From JBBAEV01 sp041655735 (lineage in GTDB: Bacteria > Bacillota_I > Bacilli_A > RF39 > UBA660), in contig JBBAEV010000004.1 of NCBI GenBank assembly GCA_041655735.1, positions 1-46,167 of the forward strand: 46,167 nt of DNA, read 5' to 3'. The notes beneath the pieces are model-generated. The model made no database searches. It was not told where the DNA came from and saw only the letters and a program-made list of their open reading frames with translations. The translations under genes and the position numbers were made by a program. Positions 24,966-33,487 of the stretch are shown here, piece by piece; position 1 is the stretch's first letter, and each line of letters opens with the position of its first letter.

Positions 24966-26666
24966 CTACCTTATCTCTATTATATTTTCACCAAATAAAT
25001 CTATTGCATCTTTTACAACTTTTTTTTGTTTACTAGATTTGTTTTTTATATATATATCTTTACAAATATCTATATTTTCGTCCAATAAATCATATTTTTG
25101 CTTATTTTTTATTTTTTCAACATATTTTTTTTTAACTTCTTTCCACTCTTCATCAGAAATAGCTATAATCTTAAATTTTTCTTTTAACAATTTATTTAAC
25201 ATTTTCTCCGCTTTTAAAAGTTCAGTATTAATTCGATCAGCCATAGATGGATATGCATAAGATATTATTATATTGCCCTCACTTACTACTCTAATATTTC
25301 CATCTAATAACAATCCTGCTATCGGTCCAAAACTCAGATCTGTTGAATAAGTAGACAATTCTATCCATCTTTCCTTTAATTTAGAAAGAAAATCTTTATT
25401 TGCCGTTGCTAAAGCATTATTAATTCTTATTTTCTTTAATTCTAATAATTTCTCATAATTAATATCTATTTCTTTTTCAGCAGTGGCTTTGTTATTTTGT
25501 GTTATTTTTATTTCCTTATCATCACACCTCAAATCCATCTTTTCCCTCTTTATTTCAATTTTTTTCTCTTCGTTTTCTATATCATCAGGAATTTTATTTT
25601 CATTATATTTATCAATCATTTTTAAAACTAATAATTCTAGTAATAATTTTGGGTTATTTGAATTTTTCATATTAATCATTGTTTTATTTATTTCATCAAT
25701 AACATAATATATATATTCTTTATCAATAATTGTTTTAAATTTTTCATCAATATCAATATTAGTAGTATTACAACCCATTGATACCAAAAGAACATCTTTC
25801 AAAAATCGCATCATATTCTCGCTCATTTTCACAATATCTCTACCATTTTCAATCAATTCATTAATAAGATCTAAGCTATCTTTTACCTTGTTATCAATAA
25901 TACACATAAATAAATTTGATAACTCTTTATTGCTAATTCTTCCACTCAATAAATTCACATCATCTATCGTTATTTTTCTTTCTGAATATGCTAATAGTTG
26001 ATCTAACATATTAATGGCATCTCTTAGTCCGCCTTCACTTAACAGGGCTATTTCAGTAAAAACATTTTTATCTATCTTAATCTTTTCCTTTTTACATATT
26101 TCATTTAACTTTTCAACAATTTTGTCTACTGTTATTCGTTTCAAATCAAATCGTTGACATCTTGATATTATAGTGGCTGGGAGACGATATGGCTCGGTTG
26201 TTGCTAATATAAAAATAACATGACCAGGAGGTTCTTCTAACGTTTTTAATAAGGCATTAAAAGCTCCTGTAGTTAACATATGAACTTCATCAATAATATA
26301 AATTTTATACAAGGAAGCACTTGGAAAAAAGGAAACTTTTTCCTTTATATCCCTTATCTCATCTACACCGTTATTACTAGCTGCATCGATTTCAATTATA
26401 TCCTGATCCTCGTTGTTAGCAATACGTTTACAATTATTGCATTCACCACAAGGATTATCAATAGGATATTTTATACAATTAACAGTTTTTGCTATTAATT
26501 TAGCCAAAGATGTCTTCCCAGTACCACGAGGGCCACAAAACAAGTAAGCGTGCGCTACCTTATTGTTTTTCAATGATGAGCGAATTGTTTTTAAAATCGC
26601 ATCCTGCCCTACTATTTCATCAAATTTATTTGGCCTATATTTTCTATATAACACTTTGTTATTCAT
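24966..26666 (-). CDS. dnaX: DNA polymerase III subunit gamma/tau
   Basis: This is the motor ATPase of the clamp loader. The 566-aa protein starts MNNKVLYRKYRPNKFDEIVG and has Walker A GPRGTGKT (45-52). Zinc ligands are C64, C73, C76 and C79. Walker B is IYIIDEVHML, with LKTLEEPPGHVIFILATTE and the SRC motif SRCQRFDLKRI. A clamp-loader domain III and a tau-like C-terminal extension from about 380 follow, in which charged coiled segments (EIDINYEKLLELKKIRINNA) could bind DnaB or the polymerase. I start at ATG 26666 (GAGGTGATTTG before it) in preference to the adjacent TTG. No A-rich frameshift signal for a short gamma form was identified. Confidence 0.97.
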   Translation of the reverse strand: MNNKVLYRKYRPNKFDEIVGQDAILKTIRSSLKNNKVAHAYLFCGPRGTGKTSLAKLIAKTVNCIKYPIDNPCGECNNCKRIANNEDQDIIEIDAASNNGVDEIRDIKEKVSFFPSASLYKIYIIDEVHMLTTGAFNALLKTLEEPPGHVIFILATTEPYRLPATIISRCQRFDLKRITVDKIVEKLNEICKKEKIKIDKNVFTEIALLSEGGLRDAINMLDQLLAYSERKITIDDVNLLSGRISNKELSNLFMCIIDNKVKDSLDLINELIENGRDIVKMSENMMRFLKDVLLVSMGCNTTNIDIDEKFKTIIDKEYIYYVIDEINKTMINMKNSNNPKLLLELLVLKMIDKYNENKIPDDIENEEKKIEIKREKMDLRCDDKEIKITQNNKATAEKEIDINYEKLLELKKIRINNALATANKDFLSKLKERWIELSTYSTDLSFGPIAGLLLDGNIRVVSEGNIIISYAYPSMADRINTELLKAEKMLNKLLKEKFKIIAISDEEWKEVKKKYVEKIKNKQKYDLLDENIDICKDIYIKNKSSKQKKVVKDAIDLFGENIIEIR

Positions 26667-26720
26667 CAAATCACCTCGATGCCAATAAATATAATATTAT
26701 TATACCATTTTAACTAATAT

Positions 26721-26745
26721 AAAAAAAGAGACTTTTATCTCTTAT
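26721..26745 (-). terminator. Intrinsic terminator after tadA
   Basis: AAGAGA / TCTCTT with a 6-nt loop (26726-26743) is followed on the minus strand by TTTTTTATATT. It includes the tadA stop codon and precedes dnaX. Confidence 0.7.
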
Positions 26746-27154
26746 TTTCAAAAAAGGTTTTTAATAATTTTTCTGCATCATTATTTATTTTTTTATATAT
26801 AAACTCAGTTGTTTTTTCTTTTTTTACACTATTACAAGCTTCTTTTTGACATTTTACACAATATATAGCTTTTTTAATTCTACTTTCCATAATTGCCCCT
26901 TTACACATCAGACAAGGTTCTAAAGAAACGTACATTTCACAATCATTTAGCCGCCAATCATTAAGTTTTTTACATGCTTTTTCTATAGCTAATATTTCAG
27001 CATGATGCGTTGCGATCTTTGTTTTTTCTTTTCTATTATAAGCCCGGGCAATTATCTTATTATTTTTTACAATAATAGCACCAACCGGAACATCATTTTT
27101 TTTATAAGCCTTTTTAGCTTCTTTTAAAGCCATCATTATATAATAATTTTCCAT
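26735..27154 (-). CDS. tadA: tRNA-specific adenosine deaminase
   Basis: TadA converts A34 to inosine in tRNA-Arg(ACG). The 139-aa protein has the zinc deaminase motifs HAE (H51-E53, catalytic Glu) and PCLMC (P80, C81, C84), with NDVPVGAIIV before them and KGAIMESRIKKAIY after. The start ATG 27154 follows GGTGGTGGAT; the longer open frame runs into the SRP RNA and is not coding. The 3' half carries several extra cysteines (CVKCQKEAC). It lies between the SRP RNA and dnaX, as in Bacillus (tadA-scr-dnaX), but here the order is ffs-tadA-dnaX. Confidence 0.95.
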   Translation of the reverse strand: MENYYIMMALKEAKKAYKKNDVPVGAIIVKNNKIIARAYNRKEKTKIATHHAEILAIEKACKKLNDWRLNDCEMYVSLEPCLMCKGAIMESRIKKAIYCVKCQKEACNSVKKEKTTEFIYKKINNDAEKLLKTFFENKR

Positions 27155-27167
27155 ATCCACCACCAAA

Positions 27168-27250
27168 CAAAAAGATGCGCACACAGAAAGAGGTTTTTAA
27201 GGCTGCTATTTTTCAATCCTGACCTGTTTCAAACATTTCTGTTGCGCAAT
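27168..27250 (-). ncRNA. ffs: Small signal recognition particle RNA (4.5S-type)
   Basis: Read on the minus strand, the conserved SRP domain IV is clear: GGTCAGG-ATT-GAAA-AAT-AGCAGCC, with the asymmetric-loop sequences CAGG and AGCA and a GNRA-type GAAA tetraloop closed by three A-U pairs where other bacteria have G-C. The outer ends pair (GCGCAACAGAAA with TTTCTGTGTGCGC), giving one long hairpin of about 80 nt. It lacks the Alu domain of the long Bacillus scRNA. A T-run (TCTTTTTG) at the 3' end serves as terminator just before the tadA SD. The promoter is described separately. Confidence 0.88.
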
Positions 27251-27253
27251 ATT

Positions 27254-27283
27254 ATTATATAGTAATTACTTTAAAAAAATCAA
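27254..27283 (-). promoter_or_regulatory. SRP RNA promoter
   Basis: On the minus strand TTGATT (27283-27278) and a perfect TATAAT (27259-27254) are 18 bp apart. The RNA begins about 4-7 bp further on. The position fits a strong SigA promoter for ffs. Confidence 0.7.
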
Positions 27284-27299
27284 CAAAATTGTATTGTAA

Positions 27300-27315
27300 T
27301 GTTTCACGTGAAACA
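27300..27315. promoter_or_regulatory. parS centromere site 1
   Basis: TGTTTCACGTGAAACA, a perfect 16-bp palindrome matching the ParB (Spo0J) binding consensus TGTTnCACGTGAAACA, lies in the gap between gyrA and the SRP RNA about 9 kb from oriC. Confidence 0.95.
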
Positions 27316-27335
27316 TCATATATTTGGTTAACCAA

Positions 27336-27351
27336 TGTTCCACGTGAAACA
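27336..27351. promoter_or_regulatory. parS centromere site 2
   Basis: TGTTCCACGTGAAACA also matches the parS consensus, and lies 36 bp (centre to centre) from the first copy, 5 bp beyond the gyrA stop. Between the two is a separate perfect 12-bp palindrome TTGGTTAACCAA (27324-27335). Confidence 0.93.
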
Positions 27352-27355
27352 TTGA

Positions 27356-29770
27356 CTATCCTTCATTTATAATTTTTGCCACCGTAGTGACTCTTTGTCT
27401 TTCTTTTAACGTAATTAGTCTAACCCCTTGAGTTGCTCTTCCTGATAGGGAAACCTGTTCCATAGGTAATCTTATCAACAAACCACTGTTAGTTGTAATT
27501 ATAAGATCCTCATCCCCTGAAACTGATTTAAACGATACAATCATACCATTTTTATCTGTAACATTTAATGTTTTTACTCCTTTACTACCCCTATGCGTTA
27601 ATCTATATTCAGTTATTTCTGTTCTTTTTCCATATCCTTTCTCGGTAACAACTAAAATTTGTTCATTGTTATTAACTACTTCAGCTCCGACGCAATGATT
27701 GCCTCCTAAATTTATACCTCGAACACCAGCAGCTGTTCTTCCCATACTTCTAATTTCTTCTTCTTTGAAACGAGCTATTTTTCCATCAGAAGATCCTAAT
27801 ATAATTTCATTAGCACCATTTGTTTTCCTTACTGAAATTAATTCATCATTATTTTTTAACGTGATAGCAATTTTACCTGTTTTTCTAATACTATCAAATT
27901 CACTTAATTCTGTTCTTTTAACAATACCAAGCTTAGTCGCAAAAAATAGATAGTTTTTTTCATCAGTATCATCAATTTTTATAACAGAATTAATGAATTC
28001 ATCCTTTTCTATTTGCAATATATTAATTATTGGTATTCCTTTTGCCTGGCGACTATATTCTGGTACTGAATATCCTTTTAATTTATAAACCTTTCCTTTA
28101 TTTGTAAAGAACAATACATTATTATGAGTAGTTGTGAAAATCAAATGCTCTACGTAGTCTTCTTCATTAGTTGTTATTCCTTTTACCCCAACACCACCTC
28201 TATTTTGAGTTCTATAGGTATCCACAGGCACCCTTTTTATATATCCTTTATTTGTAATAGTAATAACAACATCCTCTACTGGAATTAAAGATTCATCTTC
28301 AATAAAATCTATTGAACTTACGTCAATTAAAGTTCTTCTTTCATCTTTATATTGTTTTTTTATTTCATCTAATTCTTTTTTTATTATATCTAAAACCAGT
28401 TGATTGCTGTTTAATATTTTTATTAATTCCTCAATCTGTTTTAATAATTGTTGTAGTTCTGATTCTATCTTTTCTCTTTCTAATCCTGTTAAGCGACGAA
28501 GTTTCATTTCTAATATTGCTTTAGCCTGCATCTCTGTTAACTTGAAGTTATCTATTAATCCGTTTGTCGCTTCCTCTTCGGATTTTGATTTTTTAATTAA
28601 TCGAACTATTTCATCAATATTGTCTAAAGCTATTTTTAATCCTTCTAATATATGAGCCCTATTTTCCGCTTTATTTAAATCAAATTTTGTTCTCCTAAAA
28701 ATTACTTCCTTTTGGAAGTCAATATATTTGGTTATTATTTCTTTCAAAGATAATGTTTTAGGTTGTCCAGCATCTAACATTAATAGATTAATGCCATAAC
28801 TTGTTTGTAATGGTGTGTATTTATAAAGATTATTTAAAATGACATTTGCGTTTGCTTCTCTTTTTAGTTCTATAATTATTTTTATTCCTTGAGTTAAATC
28901 AGTTTCATCCCTCAGATCTGTTATTCCATCTATAACTTTATCTCTTACCAATCCAGCTATTTTTTCCTTTAAAGCTGTTTTATTAACCTGATAAGGTATT
29001 TCTTTTATAACTATTTGATTTTTATTCTTAACCTCTTCTATTTCAGCCTTCCCTCTTATAATTATCGTACCTTTACCAGTTTCATAAGCCTTCTTAATAC
29101 CAGAATTTCCTAATATTATACCTCCACCTGGAAAATCTGGTCCTTTAATAACTTCCATTAATTCTAATAAATCTATATCAGGATTATTTATATAAGCTAT
29201 ACAACCATCTATTATTTCTCCTAAATTATGGGGAGGGATATTGGTTGCCATCCCCACAGCTATTCCCATTATTCCATTTACTAATATATTAGGATACCTA
29301 CTAGGCAATACCTCTGGTTCCTTTCTAGTCCCATCATAATTATTCATAAAGTTAACTGTCTCTTTATTAATATCTTTTAACAATTCAGTTGCTATCTTAG
29401 ATAATCTTGATTCAGTATAACGCATAGCTGCTGCTCTATAACCATCAATTGAACCAAAGTTCCCATGTCCGTCTACTAAAACATATCTATAACTAAAATC
29501 TTGAGCCATTCTTACTAACGAATCATAAGCAGCAGTATCCCCATGAGGGTGATAGTTACCTATAACAGCCCCTACTGTTTTAGCACTTTTTTGATACTGC
29601 TTATCAGGAGTATAACCTGATTCATACATTGTATATAAAATCCTTCTATGAACTGGCTTTAATCCATCTCTCAAATCAGGAAGTGCTCTTTGAATTATGA
29701 CACTCATTGAATAGTCTAAAAAACTTTTTTCCATTTCTTTAGATATATTAACATCTATTATTTTATCCAT
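27356..29770 (-). CDS. gyrA: DNA gyrase subunit A
   Basis: GyrA is the DNA-cutting and -wrapping subunit. The 804-aa protein has the active-site Tyr at Y118 (AAAMRYTE) and a full C-terminal beta-pinwheel. The quinolone region reads HPHGDTAAYDS: Thr (T79) stands at the place of E. coli Ser83 and Asp (D83) at Asp87. The GyrA box reads QNRGGVGVKG instead of the usual QRRGGKG. AAAGGAGG lies before ATG, 13 bp after the gyrB stop, so the two subunits are co-transcribed. No hairpin is visible at its end, only the two parS sites. Confidence 0.98.
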   Translation of the reverse strand: MDKIIDVNISKEMEKSFLDYSMSVIIQRALPDLRDGLKPVHRRILYTMYESGYTPDKQYQKSAKTVGAVIGNYHPHGDTAAYDSLVRMAQDFSYRYVLVDGHGNFGSIDGYRAAAMRYTESRLSKIATELLKDINKETVNFMNNYDGTRKEPEVLPSRYPNILVNGIMGIAVGMATNIPPHNLGEIIDGCIAYINNPDIDLLELMEVIKGPDFPGGGIILGNSGIKKAYETGKGTIIIRGKAEIEEVKNKNQIVIKEIPYQVNKTALKEKIAGLVRDKVIDGITDLRDETDLTQGIKIIIELKREANANVILNNLYKYTPLQTSYGINLLMLDAGQPKTLSLKEIITKYIDFQKEVIFRRTKFDLNKAENRAHILEGLKIALDNIDEIVRLIKKSKSEEEATNGLIDNFKLTEMQAKAILEMKLRRLTGLEREKIESELQQLLKQIEELIKILNSNQLVLDIIKKELDEIKKQYKDERRTLIDVSSIDFIEDESLIPVEDVVITITNKGYIKRVPVDTYRTQNRGGVGVKGITTNEEDYVEHLIFTTTHNNVLFFTNKGKVYKLKGYSVPEYSRQAKGIPIINILQIEKDEFINSVIKIDDTDEKNYLFFATKLGIVKRTELSEFDSIRKTGKIAITLKNNDELISVRKTNGANEIILGSSDGKIARFKEEEIRSMGRTAAGVRGINLGGNHCVGAEVVNNNEQILVVTEKGYGKRTEITEYRLTHRGSKGVKTLNVTDKNGMIVSFKSVSGDEDLIITTNSGLLIRLPMEQVSLSGRATQGVRLITLKERQRVTTVAKIINEG

Positions 29771-29783
29771 TATTAAACCTCCT

Positions 29784-31697
29784 TTATATATCTAAATTTT
29801 GAACATATATAGCATTTTGTTCTATAAATTCTCTTCTAGGTTCCACATTTTCACCCATTAATGTTTCAAAAACACGATCTGCTTCCATTGCTTCTTCAAT
29901 TGTAACCCTTAAAAGATTCCGATTTTCTATATCCATGGTTGTTTCTTTTAATTCAGAAGCATCCATTTCTCCTAGCCCTTTATACCTTTGAATATCACAT
30001 TTTGTACTAGCAGACAAAGTTTTTAAGTATTCATCTTTCTCTTGATCATTTAAGACCGCCTTAATAGTTTTGCCATGTGTTATTTTATATAAAGGGGGTT
30101 GTGCTATATAAACATAACCTCGTTCTATAATAGGTTTAAAAAATCGATAAAAAAGTGTTAATAGTAATGTTCGAATATGTGCGCCATCAACATCGGCATC
30201 AGTCATTATTATAATTTTGTGATATCTTAATTTAGCTATATCAAACTCTTCACCAACACCTGTTCCAAAAGCTGTAATCATGCTTCTAATTTCTTCATTT
30301 CCTAAAATCCTATCCAATCTTGCCTTTTCTACATTCAATATTTTACCTCTTAAGGGCAATATTGCTTGTGTTTTAGAATTTCGGCCAGCGACTGCAGAAC
30401 CTCCTGCAGAATCTCCTTCCACAATAAACATTTCTGATATTGATGGATCTTTTGAGGAACAATCTGTTAATTTTCCCCATTGATTTGTTAATTCTAAACC
30501 GCCTTTTCTTCTTGTTAACTCCCTAGCCCTTTTAGCAGCTACTCTAGCTCTTGCGGCTGTCATTACTTTTTCTATTATTAACTTGGCTTCTGTCGGATTT
30601 TCTAGTAAAAATCTCTCAAATCTACTGTAAAAAATATCATCTACTATTTTTCTAACTTCACTATTCCCTAGTTTTGTTTTTGTTTGCCCTTCAAATTGAG
30701 GATTCGGATGCTTCACAGAAACAATGGCTATTAAACCCTCTCTAACATCATCCCCTGTTAAACTTTCATCATTTTCTTTTAAATAGTTATTTTTTCTAGC
30801 ATAATTATTTATTATTCTAGTTAATGATCTTTTAAATCCATCTTCATGTGTTCCACCCTCATGGGTGTTTATATTATTCACGAAAGTATAAATATTTGAT
30901 GAAAACCCTGTATTATATTGAACAGCAATTTCTGCCAATATATCATTCTTTTTTTCTTCCATATAAACAACACTTTGATGAATAATAGTTTTGTTTTTAT
31001 TTAATAATTCAATATACTCTTTTATTCCGCCACTATATAAAAATTCTTCCTTTTTCCCATCTCGATTATCCCTTAGTAAAATTTTTAACCCTTTGTTTAA
31101 AAAAGCTAATTCTCTTATTCTATTTTTTAAAAGTTCATAATTAAAAGTAACAATCTCAGTAAATATTTTACTATCCGGTTTAAATGAAATACTAGTACCA
31201 GTTCTATCAGTATCACATTTACCTGTTATTTTTAATTCTTCAATTGGTTTTCCCCCATTTTCAAATCTTTGATAATAAATGTTGCCATCTTTATATATTT
31301 TCACTTCTAACCATTCACTCAAAGCGTTAACTACAGAGGCCCCAACTCCATGTAATCCTCCAGAAACCTTATATCCATTTCCCCCAAATTTTCCACCTGC
31401 ATGTAATATTGTAAAAACCGTTTCAACAGTTGATCTTCCAGTTTTACTATGAATATCGATAGGAATTCCTCTACCGTCATCATTAACAACTATACTATTA
31501 TCTTTTTCAATAATAATTTCAATATCATCACAAAAACCAGCCAAAGCCTCATCAATAGCATTATCAACAATTTCCCAAACCAAATGATGCAGTCCTCTTT
31601 CACTAGTTGCTCCTATATACATCCCTGGTCTTTTCCTAACAGCTTCTAATCCCTCTAAAACTTGAATATCCTCTGCTGAATAATTTTTATTTTCCAT
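29784..31697 (-). CDS. gyrB: DNA gyrase subunit B
   Basis: GyrB is the ATPase subunit. The 637-aa protein has the GHKL ATP site (EIVDNAIDEALAG, DDGRGIPIDIH, GGLHGVGASVVNALS) and the transducer. The Toprim domain has EGDSAGGSA and the metal motif DADVDGAHIRTLLL. The C-terminal part PLYKITHG...QRYKGLGEMDASELKETTMD contacts GyrA. Length fits a Gram-positive GyrB without the insert found in E. coli. It begins 2 bp downstream of the recF stop after TAGGGTGGTATAAAA and precedes gyrA. Confidence 0.98.
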   Translation of the reverse strand: MENKNYSAEDIQVLEGLEAVRKRPGMYIGATSERGLHHLVWEIVDNAIDEALAGFCDDIEIIIEKDNSIVVNDDGRGIPIDIHSKTGRSTVETVFTILHAGGKFGGNGYKVSGGLHGVGASVVNALSEWLEVKIYKDGNIYYQRFENGGKPIEELKITGKCDTDRTGTSISFKPDSKIFTEIVTFNYELLKNRIRELAFLNKGLKILLRDNRDGKKEEFLYSGGIKEYIELLNKNKTIIHQSVVYMEEKKNDILAEIAVQYNTGFSSNIYTFVNNINTHEGGTHEDGFKRSLTRIINNYARKNNYLKENDESLTGDDVREGLIAIVSVKHPNPQFEGQTKTKLGNSEVRKIVDDIFYSRFERFLLENPTEAKLIIEKVMTAARARVAAKRARELTRRKGGLELTNQWGKLTDCSSKDPSISEMFIVEGDSAGGSAVAGRNSKTQAILPLRGKILNVEKARLDRILGNEEIRSMITAFGTGVGEEFDIAKLRYHKIIIMTDADVDGAHIRTLLLTLFYRFFKPIIERGYVYIAQPPLYKITHGKTIKAVLNDQEKDEYLKTLSASTKCDIQRYKGLGEMDASELKETTMDIENRNLLRVTIEEAMEADRVFETLMGENVEPRREFIEQNAIYVQNLDI

Positions 31698-31699
31698 TT

Positions 31700-32818
31700 T
31701 TATACCACCCTATCTGTTTTAATTATACTCGCATTTTCTATATAATATATTCTTGATTTTTTCAACACATCATCACTAATATCTTTCAAATTTGTAGTAG
31801 TTATTATTGTTTGAATTTTTCTTTTTATTTTTTTTAGAAATATATTCTTCTTTTCTTCATCAATCTCACTTAGCACATCATCTAACAATAATATTGGATA
31901 ATTCTTTTTTTCTTTATAAAAAACATTTATTTCTGCTAATTTTAAAGCTAATACCATAGCCCTTTGTTGTCCTTGTGACCCATATTTTTTTATTTCTTTA
32001 TTGTCTATAAAAAAGATTAAATCATCTTTATGTGGACCTACTAATGTACTACCATAAAATATTTCTCTTTCTATATCTTTTTTAAATTGAACAGTCAATT
32101 CTTCTTTTGTTTTTTTTGAATCACAACTTAATATGTCCATAAAACTTCTGTACTCTATCCTTATTTCTTTTTCTAGTAATTCACTTTGTATTTTTTTTAT
32201 CTCCTTATTAATAAGTAAAATAAATTTTTTTCTAAATTCATATATTTTTAAAGCTAAATCAATTAATTTATCGGTAAGAACTTCTAAATATCGATGGTCT
32301 CTACTTTTATTTACATATAAGTTTCTCAAATATTCGTTTCTATTTTTTAATAAAGCATTATAATTATTTAATATAGTAATATATTTATTGTCTAATTGTC
32401 CTATTTCTATATTTAAAAATTTTCTTCTATCATTAGGAGTTCCTCTTATAATTTTTAAATCATCTGGGCAAAAAATAATTATATTCAAATTTGAAATATA
32501 ATTACTAAATTTTTTAATAACTTTATTGTTTTTTTTAACTCTTTTACCATCTTTTGATATAATTACCTCTAGTTTTATAGACATTTCATCTTTTTCAAAC
32601 ATACCAGTAATTTTTGAGGAATTAGAATCAAATTTTAATATTTCATTATCAAATTGTGTGCGAAAAGATTTCGTAAGAGCTAAAATATAAATAGCTTCTA
32701 ATATATTTGTCTTCCCCTGAGCATTATTACCATAAAATATGTTTATGTTTTTAAAAAAATCTATTTCGATTTTTTTATAATTTCTAAAATTTTGTAATAA
32801 TAATTTTTTTAATATCAT
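31700..32818 (-). CDS. recF: DNA replication and repair protein RecF
   Basis: RecF is an SMC-like ABC ATPase that helps RecO/RecR at gapped DNA. The 372-aa protein has LLQNFRNYKKIEIDF, Walker A FYGNNAQGKTNILEAIY (about 29-45), the coiled middle part with YLEVLTDKLIDLALKIYEF, signature KYGSQGQQRAMVLALKLAE and Walker B PILLLDDVLSEIDEEKK. AAAAGGAGAAAAA precedes ATG. It opens the recF-gyrB-gyrA operon and has a promoter just upstream. The yaaA/rlbA S4 gene and remB, common between dnaN and gyrB in Bacillus, are missing. Confidence 0.97.
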   Translation of the reverse strand: MILKKLLLQNFRNYKKIEIDFFKNINIFYGNNAQGKTNILEAIYILALTKSFRTQFDNEILKFDSNSSKITGMFEKDEMSIKLEVIISKDGKRVKKNNKVIKKFSNYISNLNIIIFCPDDLKIIRGTPNDRRKFLNIEIGQLDNKYITILNNYNALLKNRNEYLRNLYVNKSRDHRYLEVLTDKLIDLALKIYEFRKKFILLINKEIKKIQSELLEKEIRIEYRSFMDILSCDSKKTKEELTVQFKKDIEREIFYGSTLVGPHKDDLIFFIDNKEIKKYGSQGQQRAMVLALKLAEINVFYKEKKNYPILLLDDVLSEIDEEKKNIFLKKIKRKIQTIITTTNLKDISDDVLKKSRIYYIENASIIKTDRVV

Positions 32819-32884
32819 TTTTTCTCCTTTTTAGGCTATATAGAAAACTTTTTTATATTTATGTATCCCAGTACGCACATTAAT

Positions 32885-32914
32885 ATTATAACACAAAAAA
32901 ACTCTAATTAACAA
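32885..32914 (-). promoter_or_regulatory. recF-gyrB-gyrA promoter (predicted)
   Basis: On the minus strand TTGTTA (32914-32909) and perfect TATAAT (32890-32885) are 18 bp apart, in the gap between comK and recF. The long leader of about 65 nt has a strong SD at its end. Confidence 0.55.
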
Positions 32915-32929
32915 GAAAAAAAGAAATCT

Positions 32930-33382
32930 TTAATATATGATTTCCTTTCTCTTTTTTAATACCGATTCTAATCTAGTAGCCCTTAATATCTGATTTGTTA
33001 ATGAATTAAAAGAAATATTCAATTCTAATTCTATACCATTTTCAAATATTACTTTACTATTAGTTATATTTTTTATAAAATCTTTTACTTTATTTAAAGA
33101 TATCCAATAGCAATTAGGTATTCTTGGTGACATGGTTGGAAAAAAGATAAGTTCTGTTGTTTCTTCTATTATAATAGGAGCTTTATGAGAAACTCCTATT
33201 AAATTTTTAGTTCCATCATGTCTTCCTGAATAAGAACTACCAAAGTATTTACAACTATTATTAATTATTTCAAAAGGTGATAAATTAACAATAAATTCTT
33301 CTGTGGTTTCTAAAACTTTAGATTTACTATAACCAATAGGAATTATTGCTAAAGTATTATTTGATATTTCATATTCCCCCAT
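32930..33382 (-). CDS. comK: Competence transcription factor ComK homologue
   Basis: ComK is the master activator of competence genes in Bacilli. The 150-aa sequence aligns clearly with the family: YEISNNTLAIIPIG, INNSCKYFGSSYSGRHDGTK, GVSHKAPIIIEETTELIFFP and TMSPRIPNCYWISLNKVK, then VIFENGIELELNISFNSLTN. The core residues (C44, FGSSYSGR, FPT, CYWIS) correspond to positions conserved in B. subtilis ComK (192 aa). The C-terminus ends early in KKRKEIIY, about 40 residues short, without a clear match to the FMLYPK region through which MecA targets ComK to ClpCP. The start follows AAAGGGGGGTTTATT. It lies between dnaN and recF, in the yaaA position, behind a terminator and so has its own promoter. 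The family call is strong; a working competence role is inferred. Confidence 0.88.
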   Translation of the reverse strand: MGEYEISNNTLAIIPIGYSKSKVLETTEEFIVNLSPFEIINNSCKYFGSSYSGRHDGTKNLIGVSHKAPIIIEETTELIFFPTMSPRIPNCYWISLNKVKDFIKNITNSKVIFENGIELELNISFNSLTNQILRATRLESVLKKRKEIIY

Positions 33383-33453
33383 AATAAACCCCCCTTTCTT
33401 TTTAGTTTATATATTTCTTCTTTAAAAAAATATATATTTCCTCTTATATAACA

Positions 33454-33480
33454 AAAAAAAGACGAAATTTGTCTTTTTTT
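33454..33480 (-). terminator. Intrinsic terminator after dnaN
   Basis: AAAAAAAGAC / GTCTTTTTTT with a 7-nt loop on the plus strand. On the minus strand a T-run follows GAC. It lies 8 bp after the dnaN stop and isolates dnaN from comK. Confidence 0.8.
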
Positions 33481-33487
33481 GTCTTTT

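Noticed and set aside
27042..27049. GCCCGGGC within tadA, another CCCGGG core
   Set aside because: The flanks (AAGCCCGGGCAA) do not match the Noc consensus ATTTCCCGGGAAAT, so it is not called as a site.
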